DNA of 17,494 bases from Bacteroidota bacterium (GTDB lineage Bacteria > Bacteroidota > Bacteroidia > Bacteroidales > GCA-2748055). The stretch spans positions 1 to 17,494 of the forward strand of contig JAAEOI010000703.1 in NCBI GenBank assembly GCA_024244665.1, read 5' to 3'. This document shows, piece after piece, positions 1 through 6,184 of the stretch (its first letter is position 1; each line of letters begins with the position of its first letter). The translations under genes were made by a program, and so were the position numbers. Under the pieces are notes generated by a model. The model saw only the letters and a program-made list of their open reading frames with translations, was not told the origin of the DNA and ran no database searches.

Positions 1-1083
1 CTCAGGAACACGGGCATAAGCCCCTTCCACGAGATCGGGATCGTGGTGGGGCCGGCGCCCGATGCGGCGCGAATAGAACATATTACCCATGTTATACACT
101 GCCAGGTCGAAGTCAAAGATGTTTTTGCCTTCAATGAAGAAGGGTCGTTGCTCCTCGAAAAAGGTTTCGAAGGCGGTCAGGTTCACCTGTGAGGGGTCGG
201 CCTCCACCTGTCCGAAGTCTGGATTGACCGTCAGATCCAGTGTGAAGTTGTTGGTGATGCCTATCTTGGCATCCAGTCCGCCGTTGAGGATCCGGTCATA
301 GCCGTCTGCCCTGAAAGGGTTTTCAGGCTCTTTCTCAAACCATTCACCTCCTGCTACTGCATAGGGAATGATCTCAGCCTGTTTCTTGGGATCGATGTTC
401 TGAAGTCCGTGCAACTCCCCGATCAGATAAACCCATCCGGGCGACTCCTTCGACATGGGCTGCCACAAGGAGGTCTCACTGTTCCTGAATACTTCGCGGG
501 CCACCTGGAATCCCCAGACTCCTCCCGAACTTTGGTCGAACCGTAACTGACTGAAAGGAACCTTTGCTTCGGCGGTCCATCCCTGGTCATCCACCTGTGT
601 CTTCACCCACCAGACGGGGTTCCAGGTGTTGTCCATTTTATCCCGGTTTTCGGTTTCGTAGGCATCCATTTTTGAACCGGCAGCGCTCACAAAGAAGGTA
701 AATGCGGTTTGCAAATCGTGGTAGCTGTCAATCTGAAAGGCGACCATATCACCGTCAATATCATCTCGACGAGTGAGCCTTCTGACAATGCTGTCCGGAG
801 CTGTATCATAAGCCCTGATTGCAATGTAGATGTTCTCCCGGTCGATGACTAACTTGAATTTTGTCTCCTGAGTGGCTGGCCTGTCGTCATAGGGATCGTA
901 CATCTGAAAGTCACCCTCCCAGGGCACCTGGTTCCATGCTTCATCATCGATTACCCCATCTATTTCAGGAGGGATGAAAACTTCGGAGGTGGTGTAGATT
1001 TTTTTCGTATAGACTGTGTCCTGCCGGGAAAAAGCGGACAAAAAAATACCACATGCAACAACAGATAACAATAGTCTCTTCAT
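1..1083 (-). CDS. Secreted DUF5916/CBM9-like protein, N-terminal part (cut by window edge)
   Basis: An open frame of 361 codons runs from an ATG at 1083 off the left edge without a stop. The protein begins MKRLLLSVVACGIFLSAFS, a short signal peptide. VVAC at residues 8-11 fits a lipobox, but the hydrophobic stretch continues past the Cys, so ordinary signal peptidase cleavage seems likelier. Residues ~30-200 read as a CBM9-like beta-sandwich (IDGVIDDEAW near 35-45; VDDQGWTAEAKVPFSQLRF near 180). Residues ~280-340 carry the segment I associate with DUF5916: NPDFGQVEADPSQVNLTAFE and then FFEEQRPFFIEG. Full-length members I recall are roughly 700-850 residues with a beta-barrel-like C-terminal part, so more than half is missing here. 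The family is common in Bacteroidota and presumably sits in the outer membrane or periplasm; its substrate is unknown. Family assignment is firm, function is not. Confidence 0.88.
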   Translation of the reverse strand, partial: MKRLLLSVVACGIFLSAFSRQDTVYTKKIYTTSEVFIPPEIDGVIDDEAWNQVPWEGDFQMYDPYDDRPATQETKFKLVIDRENIYIAIRAYDTAPDSIVRRLTRRDDIDGDMVAFQIDSYHDLQTAFTFFVSAAGSKMDAYETENRDKMDNTWNPVWWVKTQVDDQGWTAEAKVPFSQLRFDQSSGGVWGFQVAREVFRNSETSLWQPMSKESPGWVYLIGELHGLQNIDPKKQAEIIPYAVAGGEWFEKEPENPFRADGYDRILNGGLDAKIGITNNFTLDLTVNPDFGQVEADPSQVNLTAFETFFEEQRPFFIEGKNIFDFDLAVYNMGNMFYSRRIGRRPHHDPDLVEGAYARVPE

Positions 1084-1114
1084 CGATACAAGGTTGTCGG
1101 CTCAAGTGGCCGTG

Positions 1115-1145
1115 CAATGATACGAAAAAACACCTATAAATGAAA
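1115..1145 (-). promoter_or_regulatory. Candidate Bacteroidota promoter for the DUF5916 gene
   Basis: On the minus strand TATCATTG (1122-1115) is one mismatch from the TAnnTTTG -7 element. TTTC (1145-1142) lies 19 bases upstream of it, where TTTG is expected. Transcription would start near 1108, giving a leader of about 25 bases before the ATG at 1083. The match is imperfect in both boxes. Confidence 0.35.
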
Positions 1146-1176
1146 TACAGAGTCTATCATCACCCTTTCCACGCCA

Positions 1177-1203
1177 GGCCGGTCACAGGAAACCAGTCCG
1201 GCC
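1177..1203. repeat. GC-rich 6-bp inverted repeat
   Basis: GGCCGG (1177-1182) and CCGGCC (1198-1203) are perfect inverted arms around a 15-base loop, in the 150-base gap between the DUF5916 gene and the GTPase gene. No T-run follows on either strand, so it is not a standard terminator by itself. It could stabilise an mRNA end after the T-rich stretch at 1219-1209, or be a protein site, or chance. Confidence 0.4.
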
Positions 1204-1208
1204 GTGAG

Positions 1209-1236
1209 AAAAACAAAAAGGGTAAGGATCTCCTTA
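1209..1236 (-). terminator. Weak intrinsic terminator candidate after the GTPase gene
   Basis: On the minus strand TAAGG-AGAT-CCTTA (1236-1223) forms a 5-bp stem with a tetraloop that includes the gene's own TAA stop. It is followed by CCC and then TTTTTGTTTTT (1219-1209). The stem is short and AT-rich, and three C residues separate it from the U-run, so termination would be partial at best. Confidence 0.33.
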
Positions 1237-2574
1237 AGAAATTTTGTTCGTTTTGAGGAATTCATCTAATACTCCTTCCAGATTTGGTTCCCCGATCTCC
1301 TGGAGGTCATAATAGACCCTGGTGAACGGTTTTTTAATATCAATGACCCGGCTCAGGTCGATAGGTGTCCCGATTACAACCGAATCACAATCAGACTGAT
1401 TAATAGTAGTCTCCAGGTCCTTCAGCTGCTGCTCCCCATAGCCCATGGCAGGCAGAAGGACACCAATATTGGGATAGATATCAAAGGTTTCACTCAGTTT
1501 GCCTACTATAAAGGGTCGGGGATCGACCAGTTCAGCAGCACCGAATTTTCTGGCTGCCACCACACCGGCCCCGATCTTCATTTCACCATGGGTGAGGGTG
1601 GGCCCGTCTTCAACCACTAGGACCCTTTTCCCTTTGATCACCCCGGGATCATCGACCCGGATGGGTGAGGCTCCGTCGATAACTATAGCATGGGGGTTCA
1701 CCTTTTCGATGCTCTCCCTGATGACCTGGATACCCTCCGGGGGGGCACTATCCATCTTGTTGATTACCACCACGTCGGAAGTTCTTAACACCACCTCCCC
1801 CGGGTAGTAGGAGAGCTCATGTCCGGGCCTGTGCGGGTCTACTATACCAATGGTCAGGTCGGGCCGGTAGAATGAGAAATCGTTGTTGCCCCCATCCCAG
1901 AGAATGACATCACATCCGTCGGGATCCTCTTCGGCTGCCCTGACAATCGCTTCATAATCCACCCCTGCATAGATCACGTTTCCCCGGACCACATGGGGTT
2001 CATACTCCTCCATCTCCTCGATGGTACAATTATGTTTGTGAAGGTCCTCAACGGTGGCAAAGCGCTGTACTTTCTGTGCAACCAGGTCGCCATAGGGCAT
2101 TGGATGTCTGATGGCAACAACCTTGAGGCCTTTCTTCATAAGGATCTCAATGACACGTCTCGATGTCTGACTCTTCCCGCAACCCGTTCTGACTGCACAT
2201 ACCGAGATGACCGGTTTAGTGCTTTTGATCATGGTATCGTTTGTCCCCAGCAGAGCAAAATTGGAGCCTGCAGCATTGATCACGGCACTTTTTTCCATAA
2301 CCTTCTGGTAAGGAAGGTCGCTGTATGAAAAGACACAGGTTTTTACATCAAACTCCCCGATCAGGCGGGTCAGCTCCTCTTCGGCATATATTGGGATACC
2401 GTCGGGATACAATTTCCCGGCCAGTTCGGCCGGATATTTTCGTCCGTCAATATCCGGAATCTGCGCTGCCGTAAACGCCACCACGTTGTACTCTTCCCGA
2501 TCCCTGAAATAGGTATTGAAGTTATGAAAGTCCCTTCCTGCTGCTCCCACAATCAAGATGTTTTTCCTGGTCAT
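1234..2574 (-). CDS. P-loop GTPase of the cyclic 2,3-diphosphoglycerate synthetase-like family (COG2403 type)
   Basis: The 446-residue protein has an N-terminal Rossmann-like part (NILIVGAAGRDFHNF, residues 5-19; a second alpha/beta stretch to ~110). A P-loop domain follows: Walker A AVRTGCGKSQTS at 127-138, a WDGGNND switch-like motif at 226-232, and NKMD at 272-275, the usual guanine-specificity motif. A conserved block VVEDGPTLTHGEMKIGAG lies at 320-337. Length and order match proteins annotated as cyclic 2,3-diphosphoglycerate synthetase, known from thermophilic methanogens, where the enzyme makes the solute cDPG from 2,3-bisphosphoglycerate with ATP. Most bacterial homologues carry the name by similarity only. 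The neighbours give no supporting pathway, so I call only a predicted GTPase or ATP-dependent ligase. The gene is divergent from the AcpH-like gene. The start is the first ATG and fits the N-terminal Rossmann strand. Confidence 0.82.
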   Translation of the reverse strand: MTRKNILIVGAAGRDFHNFNTYFRDREEYNVVAFTAAQIPDIDGRKYPAELAGKLYPDGIPIYAEEELTRLIGEFDVKTCVFSYSDLPYQKVMEKSAVINAAGSNFALLGTNDTMIKSTKPVISVCAVRTGCGKSQTSRRVIEILMKKGLKVVAIRHPMPYGDLVAQKVQRFATVEDLHKHNCTIEEMEEYEPHVVRGNVIYAGVDYEAIVRAAEEDPDGCDVILWDGGNNDFSFYRPDLTIGIVDPHRPGHELSYYPGEVVLRTSDVVVINKMDSAPPEGIQVIRESIEKVNPHAIVIDGASPIRVDDPGVIKGKRVLVVEDGPTLTHGEMKIGAGVVAARKFGAAELVDPRPFIVGKLSETFDIYPNIGVLLPAMGYGEQQLKDLETTINQSDCDSVVIGTPIDLSRVIDIKKPFTRVYYDLQEIGEPNLEGVLDEFLKTNKIS

Positions 2575-2602
2575 ATATTGGCAGTTATTTAGTGGATTTT
2601 AC

Positions 2603-2610
2603 CAAATTTA
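2603..2610 (-). promoter_or_regulatory. -7 element (TAAATTTG) upstream of the GTPase gene
   Basis: TAAATTTG on the minus strand (2610-2603) matches TAnnTTTG exactly and ends 28 bases before the ATG at 2574. At the expected -33 position the minus strand reads GTAA, not TTTG. The promoter may therefore be weak or activator-dependent; two GCATATTC direct repeats lie just upstream. Confidence 0.38.
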
Positions 2611-2613
2611 TAG

Positions 2614-2642
2614 GAATATGCACGCCGTGTTACCGAATATGC
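2614..2642. repeat. Two GAATATGC direct repeats 21 bp apart in the divergent intergenic region
   Basis: GAATATGC occurs at 2614-2621 and 2635-2642 (GCATATTC on the minus strand). Start-to-start spacing is 21 bases, two helical turns, so both copies face the same side of the DNA. The nearer copy ends three bases upstream of the TAAATTTG element of the GTPase gene. A dimeric activator site is possible, but an 8-mer repeated in this short a space can also arise by chance. Beyond these elements the 2575-2715 gap holds no convincing promoter for the plus-strand gene. Confidence 0.35.
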
Positions 2643-2715
2643 TGTATAATAGCTGTGCTTGAAAACATTTTCATAACTTCAACGTATTAGTTATTATGGG
2701 AAAAAAACGGGAATA

Positions 2716-3333
2716 TTGAATTTTCTTGCACATACCTTCCTGTCCGGATGCAATGAGGAGATCATTGTAGGAAATTTCATGGGTGATTATGTGAAGGGCC
2801 GGAATTACCTGCAGTTCCCCGAGCAGGTGAAGAAAGGAATTCTGATTCACCGGGATATCGATACGTTTACAGATATGCATCTGATCACCAGGCGGAATAA
2901 GAAGCGTGTTGCTCCCAGGTATCACAAATATGCGGGAATTATTATCGATATCTTTTATGATCATTTCCTTGCTTCGCTGTGGGATCATTATTCAGATCTG
3001 TCGCTACAGGAATTTGTGAGCCGCACTTACGATTTACTGAAACGCAATTACAAGGTACTTCCCGAAGCCATAAAAAGGTGGTTCCCCACTTTTCTTGAAA
3101 ACAACTGGATGATGGCATACCGGACTGTGGATGGAATAGAGTTGGTCCTTGAAAGGATGTCGGCCAATACCTCCCTGCCCAATCATGCAGGTTATGCTGT
3201 TGAAGTGCTCAAGGAGCAGTACACAATGTTCGAGGAGGATTTCCAGGAGTTTTTTCCCCTGATGGTCACTTTTCTTGAAGAAAAGTACAAGATTATTATT
3301 GATGAAAAGAGAAACGGCTACCCCGATTGTTGA
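2716..3333 (+). CDS. acpH: ACP phosphodiesterase-like protein (AcpH/DUF479 family), TTG start
   Basis: The 205-residue protein starts MNFLAHTFLS, the characteristic opening of the AcpH/DUF479 family. It continues with VGNFMGDYVKG (18-28), HRDIDTFTD (45-53), APRYHKYAG (66-74) and DIFYDHFLA (78-86). These His and Asp residues (H6, D24, H45, D47, D78, D82, H83) are the likely metal-binding set of the HD-like fold. Family length is about 190-205. In gammaproteobacteria AcpH removes the 4'-phosphopantetheine arm from holo-ACP; activity in Bacteroidota homologues is inferred. The start is TTG at 2716: no ATG lies in frame just upstream, and the nearby ATG at 2696 opens a frame that stops after seven codons. 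There is no clear Shine-Dalgarno, as is usual in this phylum. The gene is monocistronic and converges on the radical-SAM gene 13 bases away. Confidence 0.85.
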   Translation: MNFLAHTFLSGCNEEIIVGNFMGDYVKGRNYLQFPEQVKKGILIHRDIDTFTDMHLITRRNKKRVAPRYHKYAGIIIDIFYDHFLASLWDHYSDLSLQEFVSRTYDLLKRNYKVLPEAIKRWFPTFLENNWMMAYRTVDGIELVLERMSANTSLPNHAGYAVEVLKEQYTMFEEDFQEFFPLMVTFLEEKYKIIIDEKRNGYPDC

Positions 3334-3348
3334 TCAGGATCAGCAATC
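3325..3348. repeat. Long inverted repeat at the convergent gene junction
   Basis: GATTGTTGATC (3325-3335) and GATCAGCAATC (3338-3348) are inverted copies that differ at one position, which would be a G-U pair in plus-strand RNA. The realistic RNA form is a 10-bp stem with a CAGG tetraloop. It spans the stop codons of both converging genes. No T-run follows immediately on either strand, so it would act as an mRNA 3'-end stabiliser or roadblock rather than a classic terminator. Confidence 0.55.
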
Positions 3349-3364
3349 AGGCATATTGCTTTTT
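3342..3364 (+). terminator. Intrinsic terminator candidate after the AcpH-like gene
   Basis: AGCAAT (3342-3347), loop CAGGCAT and ATTGCT (3355-3360) form a 6-bp stem running directly into TTTTT (3360-3364) on the plus strand. The stem is AT-rich but the U-run is well placed. It lies inside the 3' end of the convergent radical-SAM gene. The 5' arm is shared with a larger hairpin at 3325-3348, so only one of the two can form. Confidence 0.42.
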
Positions 3365-4699
3365 ATCGGTATTCAGCATGTGCCCGGGTAGTTTATCAAC
3401 CTTGAGCAGTTTCTTGTATTCCTTTTCATAGAAGAACTCCTTCTCACCGAATGCAGGCACCAGGTCGTCGAGCCAGAATGCCTCTGCGTCGTATGATGCA
3501 AAAAACGGTTTACCTACCCAATCGGGATTCCTGGCCTGGAGAAACTCAAGCACAAATACTTTTTCTCCCTGTGCCTCTGTGATCCCTACGATCCTGACCT
3601 TACCCGGGCCGGCTGACATGCTGGGTCCCCGGACTGTCCTGCAAACTCCGCTGATGCTTTTATACGCTTCTGTGAAGATCCGGCTCGACTCCTCCAGGGT
3701 TACCCCGAAATAGGACTGGGCGCCAGTATCACGCGCCACAAACAGATAGTATGGGATCATACCCATATCTACCTGGGTCCGCCACATATTGGCCCATACT
3801 GCAGGATCGTTATTGATGTGCCGAAGCAAGGGGGATTGGGTTCGGATCTGGGCCCCGGTCTCCCGGATTTTGCTTACGGCCTCTTTGACTGTATCTGTTT
3901 CAAGCTCCCTGTGGTGATTGAAATGGGCCATGAATGCCAGGTGAAGTCCGCGGTCAGATACCTTACGAAAGAGGTCCAGTAATTGCCCTGAATCGGGATC
4001 GGAAATGTACCTGTAGGGCCAAAAGGAGAGGGACTTGGTTCCTATCCTGATCGTTTTCAGGTTTGGCAGATCTGACTCCATAATGGTGTTCAGGTACCTC
4101 TCCAGGATTGAGGCCTTCATGGTCATCGGATCCCCCCCAGTGATCAGTATATCGGTGATGGAAGGATTATCCTTTAAATAGGAGGTAAGCAATCCGGTTT
4201 GTTTCATGGCAAACTTTAACTCACTCTGACCGGTGAACTGGGGCCACCTGAAACAGAAGGTACAGTATGCATGGCAGGTCTGTCCCTGGGTGGGGAAGAA
4301 CAACATTGTTTCACGGTACTTGTGCTGGATCCCGGTGAGTTTTTCGCCCCTGACCATGGGGATATTGTGTTCAAGTTGTCCTGCAGGGTGTGGATTCATG
4401 GTGTGCCGGATCTCGTTCACATACCTGGCCAGGTCCTTTTTTTCTGAATTGTTCTCCACCATCTCCGCGAGGGTAGAGAACTGAGAATTTGTAAGCATGG
4501 CCTCCTGGGGAAAGTTGAGAATGAACATGGGATCCTCCTCATAGTTATCCCAGTCAATCAGCTCGTTGACCACATAGTTGCTGGTCTTGAATGGCAATAC
4601 TTCGGATACAATACTGATGGCCTTAACCTGCCGGGGAGTGAGCTTTCCGTAAGCAGGCATCTTTTTAAAATTATGTCGGGTATATGCCTGATATTTCAT
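3347..4699 (-). CDS. Radical-SAM, PLP-dependent aminomutase of the KamA (lysine 2,3-aminomutase-like) family
   Basis: With the ATG at 4699 the protein is 450 residues. The [4Fe-4S]/SAM motif CHAYCTFC is at 142-149 (C142, C146, C149; the CX3CX2C spacing of the family). GGDP follows at 188-191, then RIGTKSLSFWP near 218, HFNHHRELE near 259, and AGPGK ending at K367, the likely PLP lysine. Lined up by eye with clostridial lysine 2,3-aminomutase, the arginine that holds the substrate carboxylate (in CFRW) and the first side-chain aspartate (in ARDTG) are present. The second aspartate, in DAPGGGGK of the clostridial enzyme, falls on a Ser here. The substrate may therefore not be free L-lysine; a beta-amino acid product is still likely. 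A frame-open ATG at 4738 would add 13 residues but lies upstream of the -7 promoter element, so 4699 is preferred. The gene lies 58 bases downstream of rodA, its function is unrelated, and it has its own promoter candidate. Confidence 0.85.
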   Translation of the reverse strand: MKYQAYTRHNFKKMPAYGKLTPRQVKAISIVSEVLPFKTSNYVVNELIDWDNYEEDPMFILNFPQEAMLTNSQFSTLAEMVENNSEKKDLARYVNEIRHTMNPHPAGQLEHNIPMVRGEKLTGIQHKYRETMLFFPTQGQTCHAYCTFCFRWPQFTGQSELKFAMKQTGLLTSYLKDNPSITDILITGGDPMTMKASILERYLNTIMESDLPNLKTIRIGTKSLSFWPYRYISDPDSGQLLDLFRKVSDRGLHLAFMAHFNHHRELETDTVKEAVSKIRETGAQIRTQSPLLRHINNDPAVWANMWRTQVDMGMIPYYLFVARDTGAQSYFGVTLEESSRIFTEAYKSISGVCRTVRGPSMSAGPGKVRIVGITEAQGEKVFVLEFLQARNPDWVGKPFFASYDAEAFWLDDLVPAFGEKEFFYEKEYKKLLKVDKLPGHMLNTDKKQYA

Positions 4700-4727
4700 A
4701 TAGAAGAGAGTTTTTTTCTGCGGATTG

Positions 4728-4735
4728 CAAAGGTA
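4728..4735 (-). promoter_or_regulatory. Promoter -7 element (TACCTTTG) for the aminomutase-like gene
   Basis: TACCTTTG on the minus strand (4735-4728), followed by CA, matches TAnnTTTG exactly and has the typical look of Bacteroidales promoters. Transcription would begin near 4721, a leader of about 22 bases to the ATG at 4699. It lies in the 58-base gap after rodA. The -33 box is poor (GTTC at 4758-4755). The placement supports 4699 rather than 4738 as the start codon. Confidence 0.55.
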
Positions 4736-4757
4736 CAAAAAATTGAGGACATTTGAA

Positions 4758-6182
4758 CTAACTCAGAATCTCCAGCCTGCTCGCATCCAGCCTGAGAAAG
4801 ATGAAAAGGAACATTGAAAAGGCCCAGAGTGACGATCCCCCGTAGCTGAAGAAAGGCAGGGGTATCCCGATCACAGGCAGGATCCCAATGGTCATTCCAA
4901 TGTTGATCACAAAATGGATGAAGAGGATCGAGATAAAGCTGTATCCGAAGATGCGGCTGAATGAGGATCGCTGTCTCTCGGCAAGGAATATCATCCTGAG
5001 CATGAGCCCCACATATAGCAGGATCACCAATGTTGTGCCCAGGAAACCCCACTCTTCCCCAACAGTGCAAAAGATAAAATCTGTACTCTGCTCGGGCACA
5101 AAATGGAGTTTTGTCTGGGTGCCATTCAGGTAACCCTTCCCCCTGAAACCGCCTGAGCCTATCGCGATTTTGGATTGGTTCACATTGTATCCCACGCCCT
5201 GGGGATCATCCTCAATACCCAGGGTTACATAGATCCTGTGCTGCTGGTGCGGTTTCAGGATGTTATTCATGGTGTAGTCGACCGAAATGATAAAGAGTAT
5301 GGCAATGACAACGCCACCCAGAATTTTCAGGTGCCCGTACATCCGGGTGTATATTCCTTTGAACAACAGGATTACGACAATGGGGAAAGTGGCTGCCAGT
5401 CCGGTGAAGAATATGGAGAATTCTGTATTTAAAAGGAGGTTTATTCCGTAGAGAACCCCAAAGATAAGAGCTGTCCATACCCCGTAAATTGCTGCCCGTT
5501 TGGTGGATTTTGCCACGATAGCATAGATCAGCAGCCCCATCGCCACGATAAGCAGCAGGACGACTGCCTTATCAATGACCAGTGTTGCAAAGAAGAGGAG
5601 TCCCAGGGCTGCCAGCAATAACATAACATATACCGAGAATCCCTCTCTGAAAAGGACAAAAATAAATGCAAAGTATACCAGTACGGATCCCAGGTCGGGC
5701 TGCAGCATGATCAGTGCGGGGGGAATGAAGATGATTACAAGTGCCTTCAGTACTTCCCCCTTTTTTCTCATTTCGAAACTATGTGAGGTGAGAAGTCTTG
5801 CCAGTGCCAGTGCAGTAAGGGGTTTTGCAAATTCTGAGGGTTGGAACTGGAATCCCCCGATCACGAACCAGCTTTTTGCTCCGTTGACCTCTGTTCCGAA
5901 TACCAGGACGCCCATCAGAACCAGGACCAGGATGATATAGAGTATATATGAAAAATAGATGTAGAATTTGGCATCGAGGATTAACAGCAGTATGGCAAGT
6001 ATGATGGATGCCCCTATCCAGATCATCTGCTTTCCGAATCGCTGAGACAGGTCGAATATCCCTGCATCGGCTTCCATGATATTGGCTGAGTAGATGTTCA
6101 TCCAGCCAAATACCACAATCACCACCCATAATAATATGGAGAGCCAGTCGATGTTTGCCACTGTGTTATTTCTCCGGTCCAT
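4758..6182 (-). CDS. rodA: RodA, SEDS-family peptidoglycan glycosyltransferase
   Basis: RodA polymerises lipid II into glycan strands for lateral wall growth, working with PBP2 in the elongasome. The 474-residue membrane protein shows SEDS hallmarks: GAKSWFVIGGFQFQPSEFAK (101-120), GSGGFRGKGYLNGTQTKLHF (342-361), VPEQSTDFIF (362-371) with the likely catalytic D368, and PLPFFSYGGSS (441-451). It is about 100 residues longer than E. coli RodA (370). The extra length lies between about 182 and 311, where I count five hydrophobic stretches (near 184-200, 206-222, 232-252, 261-275, 288-301) against one in the E. coli protein; four extra would keep the C-terminal topology. It begins two bases after mrdA ends, so it is co-transcribed and probably translationally coupled. 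The SEDS assignment is certain; RodA rather than FtsW follows from the mre neighbours. Confidence 0.95.
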   Translation of the reverse strand: MDRRNNTVANIDWLSILLWVVIVVFGWMNIYSANIMEADAGIFDLSQRFGKQMIWIGASIILAILLLILDAKFYIYFSYILYIILVLVLMGVLVFGTEVNGAKSWFVIGGFQFQPSEFAKPLTALALARLLTSHSFEMRKKGEVLKALVIIFIPPALIMLQPDLGSVLVYFAFIFVLFREGFSVYVMLLLAALGLLFFATLVIDKAVVLLLIVAMGLLIYAIVAKSTKRAAIYGVWTALIFGVLYGINLLLNTEFSIFFTGLAATFPIVVILLFKGIYTRMYGHLKILGGVVIAILFIISVDYTMNNILKPHQQHRIYVTLGIEDDPQGVGYNVNQSKIAIGSGGFRGKGYLNGTQTKLHFVPEQSTDFIFCTVGEEWGFLGTTLVILLYVGLMLRMIFLAERQRSSFSRIFGYSFISILFIHFVINIGMTIGILPVIGIPLPFFSYGGSSLWAFSMFLFIFLRLDASRLEILS

Positions 6183-6184
6183 AT

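Noticed and set aside
2635..2648. 14-base match GAATATGCTGTATA also found at 13371-13384
   Set aside because: One copy is intergenic and the other codes for the MgtE C-terminus. One such match by chance is expected in a window of this length.
2643..2652. TATAAT-like sigma70 -10 box ahead of the AcpH-like gene
   Set aside because: No TTGACA-like box lies at 16-18 bases, and the primary sigma factor of this phylum does not use that consensus.
4700..4738. Longer start for the aminomutase-like gene
   Set aside because: The ATG at 4738 lies upstream of an exact -7 promoter element, so it should not be in the transcript from that promoter.
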